NCBI GenBank assembly: GCA_900155495.1 | Contig: FTLJ01001085.1 | Location: 1 to 43,171 of the forward strand | DNA: 43,171 nt | From: Porogramme epimiltina | Taxonomy: Eukaryota > Basidiomycota > Agaricomycetes > Polyporales > Polyporaceae | Reading direction: 5' to 3' | Shown here: one piece after another, positions 12,789-23,456 of the stretch | Layout of the letters: each line of letters starts with the position of its first letter | Numbering within the stretch: the stretch's first letter is position 1 | Notes under the pieces: model-generated | Database searches by the model: none | What the model saw: the letters and a program-made list of their open reading frames with translations, nothing else | What the model was told of the DNA's origin: nothing | Position numbers and translations under genes: made by a program

Positions 12789-13099
12789 GCTTGCGGATGG
12801 GCGACGGAGTGCGGCAGATGATGAGTCGCGCAGAGCGTGGGCGACGGCAACAGCAACGGCGACGGCGGATAAGAAGCAGAGCTCGAGGACGCGGGGGACG
12901 ACGAGGACAAGTGCGAGAACGACGAGAGCGAGCCGCAGCCGCGTCCAAGGACGCGGTGGCACGCGTCACACCGGGCGTCCAACGGGCGTCTACTGGGCCG
13001 CGCCTCTGCTCCCTTCCGCGATGCCTCTGCCGCCTTGCTCGCCGTCGCCTCCCCTCCGACGTCCGTCTCCCCCACACGTTCCCCGTTATACTCGTCGCC
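12789..13099. promoter_or_regulatory. Divergent promoter, CHS5 and CDK8
   Basis: The start codons of CHS5 and the CDK8 gene are 311 bp apart and face away from each other, so both promoters must lie here or overlap. Open frames running through it are GC-rich shadows without family motifs. Confidence 0.45.
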
Positions 13100-14661
13100 A
13101 TGCTCGGTGATGTGTCCAGTAATCTCCTCGTCTCCGACCCCATGCGCGTATACCGCGCCAAGCGCGATGCTGCTCGCAAACGCGTCACGGACAAGTACCT
13201 CATCCTCGGCTTCATCTCCTCGGGCACGTACGGCCGTGTATACAAGGCCCAGAGCAAAGATGTTGACAGCAGAATACACGCCATCAAGAAGTTCAAGCCG
13301 GACAAGGAGGGCGACGTCGTGGCTTACACAGGGATCAGTCAGAGTGCCATCCGCGAAATAGCCGTGAGTGCCCTCCGCCTGGCCTTGTTACCCTTTTCCA
13401 GACGTCCCCCAGCTCAACAGAGAAATCACGCACGAGAATGTCGTCGCCCTCAAAGAAGTCATCCTAGAAGATAAGTCCATTTATATGGTCTTTGAGTACG
13501 CAGAGCACGACTTTCTGGTCAGCCCCTTCTCTCTTTTGCCTCACCACACCGGCTCACTCCCAGCCCAGCAAGTCATCCATCACCACTCCCAGACCCTCCG
13601 GTCCTCTATCACCGCTCCGGTGCTCAAGTCCCTCACATACCAGCTTCTAAACGGCTTGTTGTACCTGCATGATGCCCACATCATTCACCGTGATCTGAAG
13701 CCCGCCAACATCCTCATCACCTCGTCCGGTATCGTCAAAATTGGCGATCTGGGCCTCGCCCGCCTCACCCACCAGCCCCTACAGCCCCTCTTTGCCGGGG
13801 ATAAGGTGGTGGTCACTATCTGGTACCGGGCCCCCGAGCTGTTGCTTGGAGCCAAACACTACAACAAGGCGGTAGATATCTGGGCCGTCGGTTGCGTCAT
13901 GGCCGAGCTCGCAAGTCTTCGGCCCATCTTCAAAGGCGAAGAGGCAAAGCTCGACTCCAAGAAGAACGTTCCCTTCCAGAAAGACCAGCTTCTAAAGATA
14001 TTTGAGATCTTGGGTACTCCCTCAGGTGTGTTTGCTGCCCGTCGTTTATAACTTCCTCCTGAATCCCGCCCAGAACGTGAATGGCCGAAGATCAAGGACC
14101 TTCCCGAGTATCCAAGCATGCGACGACTCGACCCGTAAGCGGCCTACTTCCACGTCAGTGTGCTTGCGCTCAGAGGACGCCTCAGGTACAGCAACCGTCT
14201 TACCGAATGGTGCCAGTCACGCATTCGGTCGCACGGAGCAGACCTACTGAGCCAGCTCTTCGCGTACGACCCGGACAAGCGCTTGACTGCATCTCAGGCC
14301 TTACAACACAAGTGGTTCCTTGAGGAGCCACGACCCACCCGAAAGTGCGCTAGTTCGTCCCTTTGAAGATGCTATTATTCACACTCTGCTGTGCAGCGCT
14401 TTCGACTCCTTGCATTCCCACCAGATACCTCCGCACCGTCGCATCACACATGACGATGCGCCTTCCATGATGCCCGTACCCGCAGCCGGTTCTCAAGTGC
14501 AAGCACAAGTCACTCAAGTGCAGGCAACCGCTCAAGCACATCTCTCTCAGCAGCTTTCCCACTCGCATTCGAATCACTCGGGCAAAGCCGGTAGTGCCAA
14601 TAGCTTTGCAAGTGTGAGCGGCGGCGGGACACACGTACGGAAGAAGGCGAGGTTGGGATAG
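13100..14661 (+). CDS. SSN3: Cyclin-dependent kinase 8 (Mediator kinase module)
   Basis: Six exons (13100-13363, 13413-13517, 13569-14025, 14074-14134, 14186-14344, 14397-14661) give 436 residues. CDK8/Ssn3 pairs with cyclin C in the nuclear Mediator kinase module and phosphorylates RNA polymerase II and transcription factors. The sequence shows a glycine loop ([14 protein letters not shown]), the catalytic lysine in AIKKFK, and the helix SAIREIA. The catalytic loop is [13 protein letters not shown], the metal motif GDLGLAR, then [32 protein letters not shown] is highly typical of CDK8 rather than of cell-cycle CDKs. The C-terminal tail is Gln/His/Ser-rich and ends in a basic patch. All introns are GT-AG and 48-52 nt. 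It converges on the OPT gene with 86 bp between stop codons. Confidence 0.95.
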
Positions 14662-14747
14662 GAACTCTTTGCATTTGTACGCCTATGTATCTGGATCATC
14701 TGTATTTCTTACAATTGTCTCTATGTATTTCTATCTACACTACCTAA

Positions 14748-17263
14748 TCACCCGCAATACTCGTTCAACGGACAGCCTACCGCCGTGCCCTTTACCGCCC
14801 CCGAGACACCTGCAATCTGTAGGACTGCATTTGCGATCCCTCCGAGACCTTCGCCGGCAATCATGCCAGCGGCGACTGCGTAGCAGCACATTGTCGCACT
14901 CGCAGGCCATCTCCTACGCCACACCAGCGCGATGATGCTCCCAAAGAACATCGCCATGGGGTATGTACACAGTGGGCCAAGGATGAATGCGATCCCGACA
15001 GCGTTCCAGTTCGGGAACCAACCGTGGCGCGCAGGGCGTACGCATCGATACTTGACCGCGGTCGAGACGATTGTGAGCGCACCCAGGCAAAGCGCGGTGA
15101 TTCCGGACGAGCGTGGTACGGGAAGGGACGGGGAGGAGACCGCGACAGAGACCGCACGCCATGCGCCTACATCGGGCGCGGGAAAGGCACAGGTCGTCTC
15201 GGAGAGCGAATTGATGCAGGGGTAGGCCTTGACGAAAACGATGTACATTCCAGCTGAGAGGAAGATGGAGACGAGTGCGCCGAAGCATTGAGCGTACAGT
15301 TGGACGCGGGGGGATGCGCTGAGGAGGTGGGTTGTCTTGAGGTCACCTTTGAGGTGAGGACATCAGGTCGATGGGTTTCCTGGCGATTTAACAGATACTC
15401 ACCAAGCATATCTGCGACCTGCTCGGATGCGCCCAAGGTAATCATCCCGGACAGTCCGTTATTCAGCTGGTTGGCTGCAGGGGCAAGGCCTGTACCCTTG
15501 GATACGCCGCCAAACACGAGTTGGGCGAAGTTCCCGAGCGTGGTCACCGGTGTGACAGACACCCGTCCCGTGCACTCGGCGCCAACGAGGGAAAAGAGGA
15601 AGGAAAAAAGGAGGGCGAGGAACGTCACCCCCGCGTTCTGCCCGAATTGGAACTTCATGACGAGCATTGTGAGTACCATTCCGCCGGCTAGTCCGCCAGT
15701 CCACATCCACCATGGGACTTGCTCGTGCACTGGGACCGGGTCGCGGAATGCGTCTTCTTCCACAGCGCCTGAGGCGCCCCGTGTTTGCCCTTTGGTACCA
15801 AGGAAATAGGCTTTGGCTTCCTGAACTAGCGGCGCCAACGTCATCGCGATGCTCCGGGCTACCGCTGACCCGTTGGCCGCGATCTCGGCCATACTCGCAC
15901 AGAGGAGGATGGCACATCCGGGCCATATCATCCAATACTTCGGTGATGGACTGTTGATGGGATCATCGAGCACCATGTTTGCGTAGTTCACGTACTCCGG
16001 AGACGAGCCAGTCGTCGACGCAGGGATCCCGAACGCGCGGTTGGTCGCGACAAGTGCGGGGCCAATGATAGCCCAGCCCAGGACGGAACCGCCGACAAAG
16101 GAGCAGGATGAGTTAATCGGAACAAGGAGGCCGACACCGATGAAGGCGGGCGTCCATTCCCAAATCCAACCCTGTCTCTCAGATATGAGACCAATGAAAA
16201 CAAGTATAAGAACGAGACGGTCCACACTAACCCAATTTTCGGCGGCGATGATCCACTTCCAGCCCGCTTTGTAGAGCCACCAGCCCCAATGCCAGTCCCA
16301 CATGATCCCCGGGGCGTATTCGCTGACGATCCTCCACAGAATGGCAAGGAGGAACGAGGATATAAGCGCGAGGGTCTTCTTTCGTGCGTTCGCAGCCGCA
16401 TGACGTCCGACGTGGAGGGACCGAATGGTATAAGCAGCTGCGACGGCACCAGGGAAGGTGAGTTTGAGTTTAAGGATGTACAGGCGGCGGAGTGGCATCG
16501 TGAAGAAGATTCCAACATAGGCGCAGCAGATCGTAAAAGTGATTAACCGCCTACAGGCAGGCCAAATGTCAGTATCTGTTACGAGCAGGGCGATGGAGTG
16601 ACAGACCCAAAATCCGAAACGGGGTCTTCGCCTAAAAGACCAAGCTGGTAGGCCGCAGGAAACCCAGACGTGAACAGCAGCCCAAGAGAGCCCGCGGCCT
16701 GTGCGGAAGTTACACGTCAACACGACTTGAATGCCGTACAGCCTGATGAGCGGAATGCACACACCGTCGCGGCACTCTGGCAGCAAACATTCTCCTTCGG
16801 TCCAAAGTACCCTCCTCCAAAGCGTGCGGGGAGAGCCTTAGAGAGAGGCTTAAGGACGGCGAACCCAAAGATGGAGCCGAATAGGGACGCCCCAAACGTC
16901 CACCCTGTCTTGAGGCCGAGATAAACGCTGTTTCTTGTGTTAGTCTGTTACCACAAAGCACGATGAGCTGACGCACTTGCTCGCCGAAATTACCGCTCCC
17001 AGAGCGCATCCGACAAAAACTGCGCGGAAAGTGAACTGCTGCTCCTCCGGTGCGTCGGGGTCGAGAGGAAAGGGGATGTCGGTCCCAAAGTCTTGCAAGG
17101 CGTCTTCGTCTCCAAGAGACAACACGGATAAGACGTGATCCATTGGTGCCATGCTCAGTTTCTCGGCCACGCTCTCCGACTTGGCTTCCGACATGCAGTG
17201 TTGTTCCTCCATGATAGGCTGCACCCCTGCTTCTGAGGGTGATTGTTCGTTCGGAAGCAACAT
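14748..17263 (-). CDS. OPT superfamily oligopeptide transporter
   Basis: Exons 17263-16977, 16927-16765, 16698-16607, 16550-16232, 16171-15403 and 15346-14748 give 742 residues. OPT carriers are proton-coupled importers of small peptides or metal chelates, with about 14-16 membrane helices. Family blocks: GAVISASNVYLGLKTGW, then ASLFGSIFGFAVLK. The segment after the third intron reads GRLITFTICCAYVGIFFTMP, then LRRLYILKLKLTFPGA. The fifth exon starts GWIWEWTPAFIGVGLLVP. Further on are SGMITLGASEQVADML and a hydrophobic C-terminus ending NEYCG. The acidic N-terminal tail (about 70 residues) precedes the first helix. Another ATG lies 51 nt inside the start. The fourth intron (16231-16172) is 60 nt without stops, so its retention would add residues silently. 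Substrate is unknown. Confidence 0.9.
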
Positions 17264-19790
17264 ATGTCGCCGATGTGTCTGAGCGTCGACGAGGTAGACG
17301 GGGGGGAATTAGATTGGCAAGTGAATGGCATGTCTATCTGTGAGCCTTATAAGACCCCGGATATCTATCATTTCGAAAACGTCGCCAGTGGAAGGATGCG
17401 AAGGGATAGTACCTTGGAGTGGAGGAGATGAAGACATCATGTCGTGTGAGGGGAGCGATAAGAGACGGAGTGCCGCGAGCTCACATGAGCTGCGATATCT
17501 TGAAGGAAGGAGGTCCCGTACGGCATCTTCACGCTCCATGGGATAAAATTGGACGGGGTGTTGAAGAGAAGGAGGGATTTACCGCGGCGTGAGGACCTCA
17601 GTCGGGATGCGCGATAAGACTTGACGCGCCGAACGCGCCAACAATGGAGGCAGACGAGTGAAACAATGAGACTTGTGTGAGCAGGATAACTAGTTGGGTG
17701 TGTAGGACATATGCAGTAGCGGAGGGTGTGCGCCGGAAGTGCAACACAAGGGCTAGAAGATTTAAGGAAACGCGGTGACCGACATATCACTGCCTCGATG
17801 TCAGAACCGAGCTCGCTCGCAGCCACGGCCCGGGCCGGACCGTTCAACCGCATTGAACATCTGTTCTCCTTTCTCTCGGCCCGACACCCGCCGCGCCCTC
17901 CATCCCCGGTGGGCCACCCTCCGCTGGCCTGCCCCCACCATCTCAAGCTCACGGCGAGGCCAGCCGCATCACGGTGGACGGCCCCAGCAAGCCCCTCACG
18001 AAGCACCTGGAGCTCAAGTTCCCGTGCCACAGCCGTGGGGTTACTACTATGTGAGTCCCATATATGCTATTGCGTTCCGTGACCGTAGGGGTCGGGCGCA
18101 GCGGACCCATCGCGGCACGTTTCCCCCTTGCTACTCGCCCAGCCCTCCATCGCGCCGGTTCGGCCAGTCGAATCTTGCTAGCGCAAGGCTCCCTCTCGAG
18201 CCTGTCGTGCCTTCTGGATATTCCGCCGACCCACGTCCATCACGGCGTTTGTGGCCGTGCTCCGAAGCATGTAGGTCAACGTGCTTAAGGTCGGCGATGC
18301 CATGAGCCAGAAGGCTTGGCACCTGGACTGGATCAACAACCTCACTGCGGTCCACAACGCACATTGCTATTACAGTGCGTCCTTCACCCCGTCCACTCAC
18401 CACGTGCTTCCTCACTTTAGTGCTTTGCCCATATACAGTACCCCTGACGCTGTCGAACACCCTAATTCACTTCCTAATCGGGATGAACCCGGTAAACGGG
18501 ACCGTTGTTCTGGGTGAGTACTACCTTCCCACTCCCTTCTACGATTGCAAGCAAGCTGACAATCTCTTGGTTAGCCCGGTTTAAACTTTATGCTCTCTGT
18601 CTGGGTCCCACTCAAGCTTATCGTAGTTGCCCGGCTCTTGCCGCCTCCTGACGAACGACTGACAGGTTTGTTGATCAGGTGATGTCCTTGTTTGGATGCA
18701 TGGGGATGCTTCCATGTTGACCTGTAAGTAAATAGTCGATACACCGTGCTACCGTCAATGTTTGGGTCATAACTAAAACAAGCACACGCCAATCAGCCCC
18801 ACCGCCCTACTCGTATCCTGACGCAAAACGGAACCGAGCGAGACTGGTCCGTGCCTTCGACCTTCTTCTCCGCGCGTCCCCCTAGCTCCGACTTTTTCAT
18901 CCGTTGCACCTTGTGATTTGCAAGTCCTCAGCAATGCCTACGCGTGTTTCCCGTGGCGCTTCCCCACGGACTCCGGAGACGACGAAGGGCGGCAAGGGTG
19001 CCTGGAGAAGGATACGATTGGGCGACGATGGTCGGGACTGGTGCGGACGCTAGGTAAGGGACATGATGTGCGTTCTTAGTGCTTCGAACAGCTACACGGT
19101 GCGTCCCACCCAACCCAGTCTCCCTCCCTATGCTCAGCTTGCGTCCCATACAGCACATACGCTGGTGCTCGGCTCGCACCAAGAGAAGAAGCCTCTCCCC
19201 CGGCCGCCGTTCTCCGCACGTCGGTCCTTGCCTTCGTCCTTGCGCCCGTCTCTGGCCGTGCTGCGCGGACGTTGTCGGCAAGAGCAACCCCAAGCCCAGG
19301 TTCTCGTCTGATCGCAAGCCGTCGTCCTTCAGGAGCCCCATCGACGGGGACGGGCAGTTCGCTCCCAAGATAAGTGCGCAGTCCACATCATCTCCATGCG
19401 TATGGCGCAGAGCCTGACTGTTGTCTGCCCACAGGCTGACCATAGCCCTGTACGCTCTGTACGTGTCGTAAGTCCCTCCGGACTTCTCCCTCCCGAGACA
19501 CGTCCGACTTGTGCTTTCTCCAGCACGGGCAACCCATGTAGTGACAATCTGTATGAAGTGCCCTGAAGCTTAGATCGGTTCCATGTCTCCCCGCGCTGTC
19601 TGCTGCCGTCTTCTTCACCTAATTGCGCTAACATGGAGACCTACAAAGGGGGAACTGTCCTGTCACTACGCACGGACGTCTAGGCTCGCATTTTCTACGG
19701 CCCAAGACGCGTTCTCAACACTGGCAACACTGAGACTCGTCCTGGCCAGATGCAACAACACAGCTACGACATCTGCTCTAGTACTAGTAC
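17264..19790. other. Gene-poor region with unassembled exon-like segments
   Basis: No complete gene can be supported in these 2.5 kb. On the plus strand, several short stretches have strong GC3 coding bias and splice-like edges. One (about 17940-18053) reads ITVDGPSKPLTKHLELKFPC. One after a TAG acceptor (about 18271-18375) reads VNVLKVGDAMSQKAWHLDW. Two hydrophobic ones follow near 18440-18512 and 18580-18630. A segment near 19270-19370 is basic and Ser-rich, followed by LTIALYALYVS (about 19435) and a short end before a stop at 19566. They may be one or two broken genes, possibly for a membrane protein, or genes with unusual introns. I do not recognise a family. The first bases also hold the OPT promoter. 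Confidence 0.35.
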
Positions 19791-20669
19791 TCATATGTCC
19801 TCTAGCAACTCTGCTAAACCGTTCTGGAACATCGACGCAAGGCCTAAATAGTCTATTGTTTCCCCCTTGGCAAGACCCCTGGAGTAAAGGATGAGCTCTT
19901 GCACACATGGGTGAAGACAGGCCCATTTTTCTTCGATGTCCATGTCCCGTTCTTCCATGACCAGATTCGCTGAGTAATCCTGGCCCATCCTCTCCAAGTC
20001 GTCAGTGGACTGGAAAGTCAGCAGTGCAAGGGTGTACCCTAGAGCAGAGAGGTCATGTGCAGTTGTATACTGATCTACAACTTTGAATGAGCCAGACACT
20101 TCATGACCATGAATCTGGAACTTACCATCCAGTGGTAAGGGGGATCTGTACGCAGCAAATCCCACTGTCTTGCTGCTGGGGTGGATAGGGTGCTCATTGT
20201 GGAGAAGGGACAGGCCGAAGTCGATCAAAATGAAAGCACCCTCAGACTCCCAGGGAGTATCTGACCAGGCACAGCGATGTGGGTGAGGTACATACAGGAT
20301 GTTGCGGGGATGAATGTCTCTGTGGAGTACACCAGCGAGATGTATTAGCTTCAGGCAATGGAGCTTTGTTATAAAATTTTGAGTACAAGCACACATATTG
20401 GGACTAACATACCATGTACTTACAATGCAGTACCCCATGTGCAATATCTCTCGAGCTCGTAGGGGGGCATCCAGAGAATCCAATCGTGTTGTTGATATGT
20501 CCACCTCTCGAAGAACAAGTGCAATCTGACCCTCTGTACCGTGGCCTATAATCGGCCTTATGCCAAGTACCATGGGTTCGTATCCGAACTCCTCCAACCG
20601 AGTCCAAATGTTGAATTCGTGTATTGTCTGGTTTTCCTCACGGGCCCATTTCACGACCCATTTTTGCAT
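19791..20669 (-). CDS. Protein-kinase-like protein, probably 5' incomplete
   Basis: Two exons (20669-20424 and 20363-19791) give about 272 residues. The catalytic loop is VLHRDIHPRNIL (HRD with the expected Asn) and the metal site is ILIDFGLS (DFG). A segment resembling the beta-3 strand (WVVKWAREE) begins the model, but a glycine-rich loop is missing. The frame continues upstream to a TAG acceptor near 20697 (AARAKDKMQKWVV), so an upstream exon that I could not place probably exists. The intron (20423-20364) has GTAAGT and AAG ends, is 60 nt and has no stop. Single-domain kinase-like proteins of this sort are numerous in Agaricomycetes and their substrates are generally unknown. It sits alone in the gene-poor interior, so decay is possible, though the C-lobe is intact. 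Confidence 0.65.
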   Translation of the reverse strand: MQKWVVKWAREENQTIHEFNIWTRLEEFGYEPMVLGIRPIIGHGTEGQIALVLREVDISTTRLDSLDAPLRAREILHMGYCIVSTWYVSPNMCACTQNFITKLHCLKLIHLAGVLHRDIHPRNILYVPHPHRCAWSDTPWESEGAFILIDFGLSLLHNEHPIHPSSKTVGFAAYRSPLPLDGKFQIHGHEVSGSFKVVDQYTTAHDLSALGYTLALLTFQSTDDLERMGQDYSANLVMEERDMDIEEKWACLHPCVQELILYSRGLAKGETIDYLGLASMFQNGLAELLEDI

Positions 20670-21294
20670 CTTGTCCTTTGCCCTCGCCGCACCTATAATT
20701 TATCACTGAGCATGAAACAACATTGTGAAATCAAAAGTCACGATACCCACATTCTGTTATAAGGGTATATTGTGTTATGTCTATTGGGTCAGGGGGTAAG
20801 GAGAGCCCCAGGGGATGTTGAGGAGAGCTTGAGGGTGAACTTGGTACTAGGGATGAGTATGGCGACATGGAAGGAATAGGGATAGGGACCCCAAGTGAGC
20901 GCCGAACAGGCTGGGCAAACTGAACGCCTCTTTGGTGGGGGTCGTGAGAAAATGAACTCGAGGAAATCGTGCAACGCCCCGTCCGGCCGCAATCGGACTT
21001 TGGGGAGGGCGCGCACCTCCGTGCACGGCCGCATAAATTTCTGCCAGCCCAATCGAGTTCGGAACAGTACTAGAGCTACTATGCGAGCTTGCAAACCATC
21101 ATGCCCTTGCGAAACTGCGCTTGCCTACACGATACGGACGTCACCGTCGACTTCTACTGATGAAGGGGAATTCCTTGAGGGTGGGTCCAAACTTTTCGTC
21201 AGACGAGCCTCGACCTTATGCGTATTCATACAGCTGGGCAGCACTAGACACATATAGGGGCATTGTACAATGCAAACAGAGGGTGTACGTGACG
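20670..21294. other. Intergenic, unresolved
   Basis: This stretch probably includes the missing 5' end of the kinase-like gene on the minus strand. A 101-codon minus-strand frame ends at 20789 and has modest coding bias but no recognisable motif. Nothing else is supported. Confidence 0.3.
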
Positions 21295-23456
21295 CTAACT
21301 GTCCGCATAGTCTGGCTCATGAACTACTATAATGTCAACCACGTTCCTGTCGACACAACATTCTCCTCCGGATAACTCACCACGAACCCCCGCGTCCACG
21401 ACGACTGGTCGAGCACAAAGACGACCAGCGTGAACTGCTCGAGTGGGTGCAGCTCCCCAGCTTCTCCGTACACGTGTGTGTGCGGCTTCACATCGGTCCT
21501 CTTCCCGCTCCGCGATGGCGCAGGGTGCAGCCCAACCGAAACGACGATCGGCTCTCCCGCCTGCGCCCCCTCCCCACTAGGTACCCCACCGCCAACCCCA
21601 CGCTCTCCTCCAAGCACACCTGTCTCCGAGATCTGTTGCAGCTGGGTTCGACTGACGACAACCCCCCAGAGCCACTGATAGTCGGTCTGCAGCCCCCCCC
21701 CCAACCCCGCCGCGCTCCCTCCTGATCTCCATGCTTGGCCCTACCGCGGCCGCGCTGGACTGCTGAGCGATCGGTGTTTGCTAGAACGGTGTCTGAGGCA
21801 CGGGAGACGGCGAGTTCGCGTATGCGGGGTACGCAGGGGTGCAGGGGCACGCCGCCCATCTAGGGGCTCAGCATATTCATCACCGTTGCGCTGCCTGCGC
21901 CCAAGCTCCCGTCCGGGCTGAGCATCTGCGGCCCGCCGAACCCGACGAGCGGGTTGATCGGGGGTGGCGGGAGCGGTGGATTAGTCGGGGGGTGGTACGT
22001 CATCGGCGAACGAGGGAAGCTCACTTGGAACGCGACCGATGGGGGGATGTACGAAGCGCGTGGGGGATATTCAGCGTCTGGCCTGTCGGCCTCGGGCTCG
22101 AATTGAGCGGTATGAGTGGTGTTTGGTTGGCGGGGGTGCTCATCGGGGAGTTGAGCATCCCGCGTATTCGGAGTGGGGTGTCTCGAACGCCGAGAACGTA
22201 TGCCGCTTGCTGCCCGCGACGGCCGTCAGCGGGTCCCGGGATGATGCTCTTCGTGGAGTGAGGGTCCGAGTAAGATGTGCGAGGGGGCACTGGGAAAGGG
22301 AGAGGCAGGGGTCGGCATGGTGAAGTATTTTTGAGCTTCGTCGTCTTCGATCTCGATCTGCGCTGACGTTTTGACGCGAGATGGAGAACACAGTTCCAGC
22401 GTGAAGGGTACACCTCTATAGGGTAGAACGACTCTTCGCCAACCCGTTCGAAGGGTTTCACGATGAGGTGATATTGGTCGTGACGGCGCGTTGCAGCTCT
22501 TCCGCCGGCGCGCTTCTTGCCGGCACGTGCTAGGGAGAACTCGTCCGCTTCAGGACCGCGCAAGAACGACACCGCATAGAGTGTGCTTATTTGTTCGCGT
22601 GGCCTCACTTGCAGCGGAAAGACGTCGGGTCCGTATGAACCCCACCCTATGAATGAAGCGCGGGCGCCGGTCCCACTAATCGAGACGTCCACGCACTCTC
22701 GGACCTCGAAGTGATACGAAGGAGACGAGGAACCTGGAAAGAGATCTTCCACCTCGATACTGAGAACGACTGTGAGGATATCACCGTCGGGATCTATATC
22801 AAAGCCGTCGCCGGTGTTACTATCAGACGCGAACGCTTCGCAGGGCTTCTGCGACTTGCCGTTCTGCGAGTCCTGCGGTAGGAGGAAGTACGGGATGAAT
22901 GCCGTGCGCATGCGGACACGGAAGCCCTGGTGCATCATAAGTGTCTTTCAGAACGACTTGCTCTGACTCAGTGCCGTGTCTCGTGGAAGAGAGCTGCCTG
23001 GAGGCGGCGACGTGACACCCGGGCCGCTAGAATATAGAGCGAGGGTCTCTACAGTGGTGACAGTAGATGCCAGTGGGTGGGAGCACGCGTGCATGCGCGT
23101 TGTTGAGCCAAGGTGCGTCGAAGGAAGAGAGAGTCGCTTGTTTGGGTCGGTGAACGTAGGCTCTTGCATGGATGTCAGCGAAGAGACTCAGGAGAGGAGA
23201 ACCACAACGCACCTATAGCAAGTCCTTCGAGCAGGTTTACTTCTTGAAGACCCGTAAGGATTTCCTCGTCATCGCTGTCATGCTGCCCGTTTGACCTAAT
23301 AGGAGACACGACGTGCTTGTTGGCTGACTTGAGTCCACCAGCTGCTCCAATGAGAGCGGCGAGGGCCTTTCTCGGCGGTGTGACGGCTGGCAGTGGCTTG
23401 TTACGAAGCGTTGTCGACACGGTGATCGCGAGAAGCGGATCGGGAACTTTGGTCAT
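21295..23456 (-). pseudogene. Decayed TRS65-like TRAPPII subunit gene
   Basis: Minus-strand sequence resembles fungal Trs65, a TRAPPII subunit acting at the late Golgi. Recognisable blocks are GFRVRMRTAFIPYFLLP, FPLQVRPREQISTLYAVSFL, YPSRWNCVLHLA, FTLVVFVLDQSSWTRGF and the C-terminal VDIIVVHEP before a stop at 21297-21295. The frame is broken repeatedly. A TGA at 22950-22948 falls between KSF and KTL. TAG codons lie at 21862-21860 and 21783-21781. All three would arise from CGA or CAG by one C-to-T change. A one-base shift lies near 22046 in a run of six C, and other frame changes fall between about 21860 and 21700, where there is a run of ten C on the plus strand. About 50 residues expected between SSWTRGF and the C-terminus are absent near 21330. 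One ordinary intron remains (23212-23163). No ATG-led 5' end is clear. The family call rests on motif memory; assembly errors could explain the indels but hardly the rest. Confidence 0.6.

Noticed and set aside
12607..13305. 232-codon minus-strand frame spanning the CHS5/CDK8 promoter
   Set aside because: Only its final codons overlap the CHS5 microexon. The rest is antisense to CDK8 exon 1 and the promoter, with Arg-rich shadow composition.
17437..18030. 197-codon minus-strand frame
   Set aside because: It has no family motif and is antisense to plus-strand segments with better coding bias.
22948..22950. TGA in the TRS65-like gene explained by an intron
   Set aside because: The only flanking donor with good consensus (GCAAGT) gives a 35-nt intron and shifts out of the GFRVRMRT frame, so a nonsense change is the simpler reading.
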